Part shown: piece after piece, positions 5,978-10,192 of the stretch
Layout: each line of letters starts with the position of its first letter
How positions within the stretch are numbered: position 1 is the stretch's first letter
Source of the DNA: an uncultured Clostridia bacterium
GTDB lineage: Bacteria > Bacillota_A > Clostridia > Oscillospirales > Acutalibacteraceae
DNA: 10,192 bases
Reading direction: 5' to 3'
NCBI GenBank assembly: GCA_937891215.1
Contig: CALAEU010000079.1
Span: 1-10,192, forward strand
The notes under the pieces: generated by a model
What the model was told of the DNA's origin: nothing
Databases searched by the model: none
The model's input: only the letters and a program-made list of their open reading frames with translations
Made by a program: the position numbers and the translations under genes

Positions 5978-7486
5978 ATGTTTTGCAAAAATTGTGGTAA
6001 AGAGTTGCCTGAAGAAAGTAACTTTTGTCCTTACTGTATGACAAAGTTTGTTGAAGAAAACAAGCATGAACCAATTGAAGTTAAAAAGAAAAAATCAAAA
6101 GCGTTACCTGTTGCAATAGTTGCACTCCTTTGTGTTGTTGCAATTATTGTAGGAATTGTTGCTGTTCCTAAATTGAAAAATGGTAACGAAAATGTTGGTA
6201 ACTTAAACAATAACGGTGTTAATGTGAATAATACTGTAAATTTACCAAAAACACCCGAAAATGATACGGACATTGGTTTAATGAATGTTAAAATTAATAA
6301 TGAGGGTGTAAACCTTAATGAAACGCAGGCGCTTCTAGTACAGTATTTTGATACTGACTATTTCCGTGCTCCTTATAGCTCTTTGCAAAGATATCCTCAG
6401 GTGTATAAAGGTGCACAGATTAACTTTTTGGGTTATGTAACAAAAATTATTGAAAGTACCGCAACAGAATACACTGCTTTAATTGAATATGAGGCATATA
6501 AAACTTACGATGGTTTTTATATGCCTACAGAAGAATATGCAGTAATAAAGGGTACACACGGTGAATCAAGAATTATGGAGGGTGATACACTTTATATTTA
6601 TGGTAAATACAGCGATGTTAATACCTATACAGTTGACGGAAAAAGCTACACAGTCCCGACTGTTCTTGTAAACAGATTCACATATTTTTATTATATGGAT
6701 GTTGTTGACCCAATGTATTCAATGGAAGAAATTCGTTCTGTTGCAAAGCATATTTTCGGTGATGATATTAAAATCCGTTATACAAAAGACGACGATTTTG
6801 AAGAAAATTCGGGTTGGGGTTATGAAGATTATCAGGGAATGTATTACACAGTTGAGCTTGATAATCAAAGCAACGCGAATTTTACAAAATATTGCTTCTT
6901 TGCAGGCTGGGGCGGTGCTATAACCGACTGTAAAAGTGAAAGCTACATAGAAAGAAGGCTTACCTTCTCTGCAGATTTTGAACATTTTTATTTACAGGTG
7001 TTTGATGAAAATTTAAAAGTTTATATTCTTGAATGTTATGACAGAAGTTTAAATAAAATCTGGAGCAGAGAATTTAGTGAGACAACAAGTGCCGTTGTTG
7101 ATTACACAGCGAGTCACATTTATTTAGTTGCTAATGGCAGTATGTATATTATTGATGCACAAACAGGCGAAAATTCTGTTGAGCCAAAATATGTAGGTGC
7201 AAAAACTGCTATAAGAAAGTTAGAGGACGGAATAATTCTTGTTTCATATAAGGCATCTGATGCAATAATGAAAACTGACCTTACAGGTAATGTTTTGTGG
7301 ACAGGCAATTTTTCTTATGATATGGCTGACCCGGATTTAAACAGTTCAGCACCAATAGTTCAGATTGTAAACGGTAATTATGTTGTGCAATATGGTGCTT
7401 ATAAAAACAATTCACCAACAGGCGAAACATTTACAGCAGTAATTACCCCGGATGGTAATGTCACATTTGATGGTAGAGCGTTTTAA
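5978..7486 (+). CDS. Zinc-ribbon, single-TM protein with OB-like and propeller-like outer domains
   Basis: This is a 502-residue protein. The N-terminal zinc ribbon MFCKNCGKELPEE...FCPYC has Cys3, Cys6, Cys17 and Cys20 and closely matches the start of the 3034 gene. A Lys-rich stop (34-41), one transmembrane helix (about 42-63) and an Asn-rich spacer (68-98) follow. Residues about 140-237 look like an OB-type barrel: YKGAQINFLGYVTKI, then IMEGDTLYIYGKY, then the final strand VPTVLVNRFTYF. Residues about 325-500 carry PQQ- or WD-like strands (HIYLVANGSMYIIDAQTG, KTDLTGNVLWTG). The topology is inside-ribbon, outside-domains. The ribosome binding site is weak (GGAAG at 5960-5964, 13 bases away, or CGGG at 5966-5969), and a four-codon reading frame (ATG 5958 to TAA 5972) precedes the start. 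Binding of a ligand or wall component outside is plausible but unproven. Confidence 0.8.
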   Translation: MFCKNCGKELPEESNFCPYCMTKFVEENKHEPIEVKKKKSKALPVAIVALLCVVAIIVGIVAVPKLKNGNENVGNLNNNGVNVNNTVNLPKTPENDTDIGLMNVKINNEGVNLNETQALLVQYFDTDYFRAPYSSLQRYPQVYKGAQINFLGYVTKIIESTATEYTALIEYEAYKTYDGFYMPTEEYAVIKGTHGESRIMEGDTLYIYGKYSDVNTYTVDGKSYTVPTVLVNRFTYFYYMDVVDPMYSMEEIRSVAKHIFGDDIKIRYTKDDDFEENSGWGYEDYQGMYYTVELDNQSNANFTKYCFFAGWGGAITDCKSESYIERRLTFSADFEHFYLQVFDENLKVYILECYDRSLNKIWSREFSETTSAVVDYTASHIYLVANGSMYIIDAQTGENSVEPKYVGAKTAIRKLEDGIILVSYKASDAIMKTDLTGNVLWTGNFSYDMADPDLNSSAPIVQIVNGNYVVQYGAYKNNSPTGETFTAVITPDGNVTFDGRAF

Positions 7487-7491
7487 AAATG

Positions 7492-7533
7492 AATGCAGAT
7501 AGAGATTTTTAGTCTTTATCTGCATTTTTATTT
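7492..7533 (+). terminator. Intrinsic terminator after the second zinc-ribbon gene
   Basis: A 14-bp stem (AATGCAGATAGAGA at 7492-7505 with 7513-7526, one G-U wobble) and a 7-base loop are followed by a T-rich tract through 7533. The stem begins six bases after the stop codon. Confidence 0.9.
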
Positions 7534-7542
7534 AATTTGAAA

Positions 7543-7571
7543 TTGACAATATTTAAAATTTATTGTAATCT
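7543..7571 (+). promoter_or_regulatory. Probable promoter of the melA-like gene
   Basis: A perfect -35, TTGACA (7543-7548), is followed after 17 bases by TAATCT (7566-7571). The -10 keeps only the key first, second and last positions, so it is weak. Transcription would start near 7578. No clear operator or catabolite-control box was recognised around it. Confidence 0.55.
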
Positions 7572-7605
7572 TAAATCATCTGAAAATGCCAGGAGGTAGT
7601 TAATT

Positions 7606-8925
7606 ATGAAAATCACATTTATGGGTGCAGGTAGTAGTGTGTTTGCACGTAATGTTTTAGGTGACTGTATGTGCTCTGAGGCGCTTCGTGACAGCGTTTT
7701 TGCACTTTATGATATTGACGGTGAAAGACTTGAACAAAGCAGAACAATTTTAGAAGCAATCCGTAAAACAAAAGGCGGTTACGGTAAAATTGAGTGCTAT
7801 TTAGGTGTTGAAAATAGAAAAGACGCTTTAAGAGGCGCAAATTTCGTAATCAATGCAATTCAGGTGGGTCTCTATGACCCTTGTACAATTATAGATTTTG
7901 AAGTACCTAAAAAATATGGTCTTCGTCAGACTATTGGTGATACATTAGGCATTGGCGGAATTATGCGTGGTCTTCGTACAATTCCTGTTATGGCAGATTT
8001 TGCCCGTGATATGGAAGAAGTTTGCCCTGACGCATGGTTCTTAAACTACACAAACCCGATGGCTATTCTTTCAGGCTATATGCAACGCTACACAGGTGTT
8101 AAAACTATTGGTCTTTGCCACAGCGTTCAGACTTGTTCATTAGATTTATTTAATCAACTTGGTATGGAAGATAAATTAGAAGGCAGACGCGAACTTATTG
8201 CAGGTATCAACCACATGGCATGGCTTCTTGAAATTAAAGATAAAGATAATAACGACTTGTATCCTGAAATCAAAAAGAGAATTGATGAGAAACTCAATGA
8301 CCCTACTTTTGATAATAAAGTCCGTCTTGAATATATTAAAAATTTCGGTTATTACTGTACAGAATCAAGTGAGCACAACGCAGAGTACAATATGTTCTAC
8401 ATAAAGAGCAAATACCCTGAGCTTATTGAAAAATATAACATTCCGCTTGATGAATACCCAAGAAGATGTGTTAATCAGATTGCAAACTGGAAAAAGGATT
8501 ATCAGGAAATGCTTGAAAAAGGTGTAAGAGAACACAATCGTTCAAACGAATATGCATCTCATATTATTGAGTCAATCGTTACTAATACACCTTATGAAAT
8601 CGGCGGTAATGTGCTTAATGAAGACAGACTCATTACAAACCTTCCTAAAGAAGCTTGTGTTGAAGTGCCTTGTCTTGTTAACGGAATGGGCGTAAGACCA
8701 TGCTATGTAGGAGCATTACCTGTTCAGTGTGCGGCTATGAATATGACAAATATCAATGTTCAGCTTCTCACTATTGAAGCAGCAAGAACTCTTAAAAAAG
8801 AGCATATTTATCAGGCAGCAATGCTCGACCCACATACAGGCAGTGAGTTAGATATAGACACCATTAAAAAGATGGTTGATGATTTAATCGAAGCACATGG
8901 AGATTATTTGCCGAAATACAATTAA
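7606..8925 (+). CDS. melA: GH4 alpha-galactosidase (MelA-type)
   Basis: This 439-residue cytoplasmic enzyme is full length for glycoside hydrolase family 4. The enzymes use NAD+ and a divalent metal (usually Mn2+) in an oxidation-elimination mechanism and release galactose from substrates such as melibiose. The Rossmann start ITFMGAGSS holds the GxGS nucleotide loop (residues 7-10). IGDTLGIGGIMRGLRTIP (110-127), NYTNPMA (147-153), CHSVQ (171-175) and GINHMAW (200-206) are the family landmarks. Cys171 and His203 correspond to the metal-binding Cys and His known from AglA. The CHSV signature and end-to-end resemblance to E. coli MelA, as I remember its sequence, favour alpha-galactosidase over alpha-glucosidase or galacturonidase, but specificity is not proven. 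AGGAGG at 7591-7596 sets the start. It stands alone, with no transporter or sugar regulator beside it. Confidence 0.9.
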   Translation: MKITFMGAGSSVFARNVLGDCMCSEALRDSVFALYDIDGERLEQSRTILEAIRKTKGGYGKIECYLGVENRKDALRGANFVINAIQVGLYDPCTIIDFEVPKKYGLRQTIGDTLGIGGIMRGLRTIPVMADFARDMEEVCPDAWFLNYTNPMAILSGYMQRYTGVKTIGLCHSVQTCSLDLFNQLGMEDKLEGRRELIAGINHMAWLLEIKDKDNNDLYPEIKKRIDEKLNDPTFDNKVRLEYIKNFGYYCTESSEHNAEYNMFYIKSKYPELIEKYNIPLDEYPRRCVNQIANWKKDYQEMLEKGVREHNRSNEYASHIIESIVTNTPYEIGGNVLNEDRLITNLPKEACVEVPCLVNGMGVRPCYVGALPVQCAAMNMTNINVQLLTIEAARTLKKEHIYQAAMLDPHTGSELDIDTIKKMVDDLIEAHGDYLPKYN

Positions 8926-8980
8926 AAAATCCCGCCAATTAAAGTCAGTTTGACTTTAATTGGCGGAGTTTCATTTTATT
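8926..8980. terminator. Bidirectional intrinsic terminator
   Basis: A perfect 16-bp inverted repeat (8932-8947 with 8951-8966, beginning CCGCCAATTAAAGTCA) is separated by GTT. The minus strand continues into GATTTTTTAA (strong T-run) and the plus strand into AGTTTCATTTTATT. It separates the converging melA-like and XRE genes and probably ends both transcripts. Confidence 0.92.
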
Positions 8981-9291
8981 AAATCTGTTACTAAAGCTAA
9001 AATATATTCTTGTTGTTTTGGATTCAATTTTTGAAAAAGTTTTGTTATTTCTTTTGTTGTTTCAGGGTTTGTGTTGTTGTAATCAAAAAATTCCTGTGGT
9101 GTAATATCAAAGTATTCACAAATATAAATTAGACCTGAAATAGATGGTAAAGTTCTCTGGTTTTCAATTTTATTTATATAACTTTCGCTTTGTCCAAGAG
9201 AAAGACTCATATCTCTTGCAGAAACGCCTTTTTGTAATCGTAATTCTGTCAGTCGCTTATGAAATTGTTCAGTATATTCTGTGTAGTCCAT
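8971..9291 (-). CDS. XRE-family HTH repressor
   Basis: This 106-residue DNA-binding protein has a Cro/C1-type helix-turn-helix at about residues 11-66. RLTELRLQKGVSARDMSLS is followed by the recognition helix SESYINKIENQ (35-45) and then LPSISGLIYICEYFDITPQEFF. A C-terminal helix pair (78-106) probably mediates dimerisation. It has no sensor domain, peptidase domain or cysteine cluster, so how its signal is received is not evident. The start at 9291 has GAGGTG on the minus strand 7 bases upstream. Its leader carries an inverted copy of the AAAGATAT motif that also covers the divergent promoter, so it probably represses both itself and the Mn-catalase-like gene. That link is inference from the site layout. 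Confidence 0.88.
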   Translation of the reverse strand: MDYTEYTEQFHKRLTELRLQKGVSARDMSLSLGQSESYINKIENQRTLPSISGLIYICEYFDITPQEFFDYNNTNPETTKEITKLFQKLNPKQQEYILALVTDLIK

Positions 9292-9296
9292 CTTAT

Positions 9297-9329
9297 TTCA
9301 CCTCTTATATCTTTATATTATCTATTATA
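9297..9329 (-). promoter_or_regulatory. Leader of the XRE gene: putative operator copy and -10
   Basis: On the minus strand TATAAT (9329-9324) is a perfect -10, though no good -35 precedes it. It is followed by ATAAAGATATA (9316-9306) at about the expected transcription start, then the ribosome binding site. The string AAAGATATA...AGGTGAA here parallels the leader of the divergent gene (9421-9440). An operator at this point would give autoregulation. Confidence 0.55.
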
Positions 9330-9358
9330 TGGTTAGAATATGTAAGTGTATGGAATAA

Positions 9359-9430
9359 AAAGATATGTTTTTGTTGACACATAGAAAACAAAGATATATA
9401 ATAGGTCGAAAAAAGAAAATAAAGATATAT
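9359..9430 (+). promoter_or_regulatory. Putative operator array: three AAAGATAT repeats 31 bp apart
   Basis: The octamer AAAGATAT occurs on the plus strand at 9359, 9390 and 9421, exactly 31 bases apart each time, close to three helical turns. Copies two and three extend to AAAGATATAT-NN-TAGGT. Copy one lies upstream of the -35, copy two overlaps the -10, and copy three lies just past the transcription start. This is a layout suited to co-operative repression by the adjacent XRE protein. Binding is inferred. Confidence 0.65.
9374..9402 (+). promoter_or_regulatory. Perfect-consensus sigma-A promoter of the Mn-catalase-like gene
   Basis: TTGACA (9374-9379), exactly 17 bases, then TATAAT (9397-9402): both hexamers match consensus at all six positions. 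The expected start is near 9409, giving a leader of about 35 bases to the ATG at 9444. Such a strong promoter is typically held down by a repressor, and the repeats around it fit that. Confidence 0.88.
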
Positions 9431-9443
9431 TTTAGGTGAAGCT

Positions 9444-10055
9444 ATGTTCAAATATGAAAATGAATTACTGACATTTGTTGATGTAGTGCAAGAAAATTCC
9501 CAGTATGCGTTGTGTATGCAAGAACGGTTAAGTGGTATAAATATGGGGTTGAAACCAGCCATTCAGTTTATGATACAGGGGTATAATGCCGAAGATGAAG
9601 AGTTGAAAAATTTATTGTTAAAATTGTCAGCGGAAGAATTAAGTAATTATGAATTGGTAATCAGAGTTATAAATTTGTTGTCTGGAGAAAAAAATTGTAT
9701 AAAAAATGTTTTGGGAACAGTACTTTCTAATGAGGGAATAGTTCTTACAGGCGATGTTTGTACAGATTTACTTTCAGATATAGCTTTAATGGAACAAGCA
9801 AAGTCAATATATTCTGAACTGTACAGACAAATAGATGATATAAGGGTAAAAGAATTGTTGAGTTTTATTATAAACAGAGAAGAACTATTCTCCACGGAAC
9901 TTCGTGAAGTATTCAACAAAATTCAGCGAAGAAAAGTAAAAGAAGAATATAAAACAAATAAAGAAGCAAAAATTTGTTTTAGCACAATAAGACCTAAATT
10001 CAAAGAAAATGCTTATGAAGATTTTAAAAGAACCCCACCTGCATTTCATTTTTGA
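9444..10055 (+). CDS. Mn-catalase/CotJC-family protein lacking most metal ligands
   Basis: This 203-residue protein resembles di-manganese catalases and the spore-coat protein CotJC: MFKYENELLTFVDV at the start, GINMGLKPAIQFMIQGYN, SAEELSNYELV, TGDVCTDLLSDIALMEQAKSIYSELYRQIDD, and a PPAFHF tail. By eye alignment, the first ligand Glu (usual GE motif) is Leu36, the His of the EExxH motif is Asn68, and the His of the later REExH motif is Phe149. Glu65 and Glu117 remain. The loop before TGD is also about 20 residues shorter than usual. It probably cannot hold the Mn pair and is unlikely to be a catalase, though it may keep a structural or binding role. AGGTGA (9434-9439) supports the start. It is transcribed from the consensus promoter and probably controlled by the adjacent XRE repressor. 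Confidence 0.8.
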   Translation: MFKYENELLTFVDVVQENSQYALCMQERLSGINMGLKPAIQFMIQGYNAEDEELKNLLLKLSAEELSNYELVIRVINLLSGEKNCIKNVLGTVLSNEGIVLTGDVCTDLLSDIALMEQAKSIYSELYRQIDDIRVKELLSFIINREELFSTELREVFNKIQRRKVKEEYKTNKEAKICFSTIRPKFKENAYEDFKRTPPAFHF

Positions 10056-10071
10056 GTGTTTTTGGTTTCCT

Positions 10072-10120
10072 AGTTCCTGACAACTGACCACTGGTACAAA
10101 TGATAGGATGAACTGTTTTT
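10072..10120 (+). terminator. Possible weak terminator
   Basis: AGTTC (10072-10076) can pair with GAACT (10110-10114), and CCT with AGG inside it past a two-base bulge, followed by GTTTTTTATT. The loop is long and the stem short, so this is a weak candidate for ending the Mn-catalase-like transcript. Confidence 0.3.
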
Positions 10121-10174
10121 TATTCACTTTTAATTTGCAATCAAACTCGTGCCACTTGCATACTTGCTACTTGC
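10077..10174. repeat. Short heptamer repeats in the intergenic tail
   Basis: Two tandem 7-base repeat patches are seen. CTGACAA-CTGACCA-CTG lies at 10077-10093, and ACTTGC occurs at 10154, 10162 and 10169, the last two as tandem TACTTGC units. They sit in the 137-base stretch after the last gene, in which no other gene is seen. They resemble short tandemly repeated heptamers known from some bacterial intergenic regions. Confidence 0.5.
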
Positions 10175-10192
10175 AACTGAATATTTGACACT

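Noticed and set aside
9885..10127. An 80-codon minus-strand frame over the end of the Mn-catalase-like gene
   Set aside because: It is Phe-rich low-complexity sequence caused by antisense reading of Lys/Glu-rich codons, with no initiation signal.
10151..10180. ACTTGC repeats as the start of a CRISPR array
   Set aside because: The repeats are only 6-7 bases and almost adjacent, without spacer-length gaps or any cas gene nearby.

Overview
The window reads as a chromosomal segment of a low-GC Firmicute, most likely an anaerobic, gut-type member of the Clostridia. The reasons are strong AT bias, clear purine-rich ribosome binding sites, sigma-A-type promoters, many intrinsic terminators, and gene families typical of that group (zinc-ribbon membrane proteins, CotJC/Mn-catalase-like proteins, XRE regulators, GH4 glycosidases). 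This placement is inference; there is no rRNA or marker gene here. No tRNA, rRNA, CRISPR array, transposase or attachment site was seen, and no gap between genes exceeds 300 bases.

Layout. (1) Bases 1-1722, plus strand: the tail of an unknown gene, a small membrane protein with an HEYGH metal-site motif, and a membrane-anchored Ca2+-dependent PI-PLC-like enzyme, probably one operon. (2) A bidirectional terminator at about 1730-1760, then an HTH regulator (minus) whose start nearly abuts the start of a small degenerate Ser/Thr-kinase-like protein (plus). The regulator's best promoter lies inside the kinase coding region. (3) 3034-7486, plus strand: a zinc-ribbon/single-TM protein, a lipoprotein with propeller-like repeats, and, behind its own promoter and a striking 5'-end hairpin, a second zinc-ribbon/single-TM protein with OB-like and propeller-like outer domains. 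(4) 7606-8925: a single MelA-type GH4 alpha-galactosidase with its own promoter and terminator. (5) 8971-10055: a small XRE repressor (minus) divergent from a Mn-catalase-family protein that appears to have lost three of its five metal ligands. Between them lies a perfect-consensus promoter covered by direct repeats spaced exactly 31 bp apart, with an inverted copy in the leader of the repressor gene. (6) A short tail with heptamer repeats.

Working together. Region 2-3 may form a cell-surface sensing or signalling module: cytoplasmic kinase-like protein and regulator, zinc-ribbon proteins crossing the membrane, and a lipoprotein outside. That is inference from proximity and topology. Region 5 is the clearest regulatory unit: an apparently autoregulated XRE repressor controlling a catalytically dead-looking catalase homologue.
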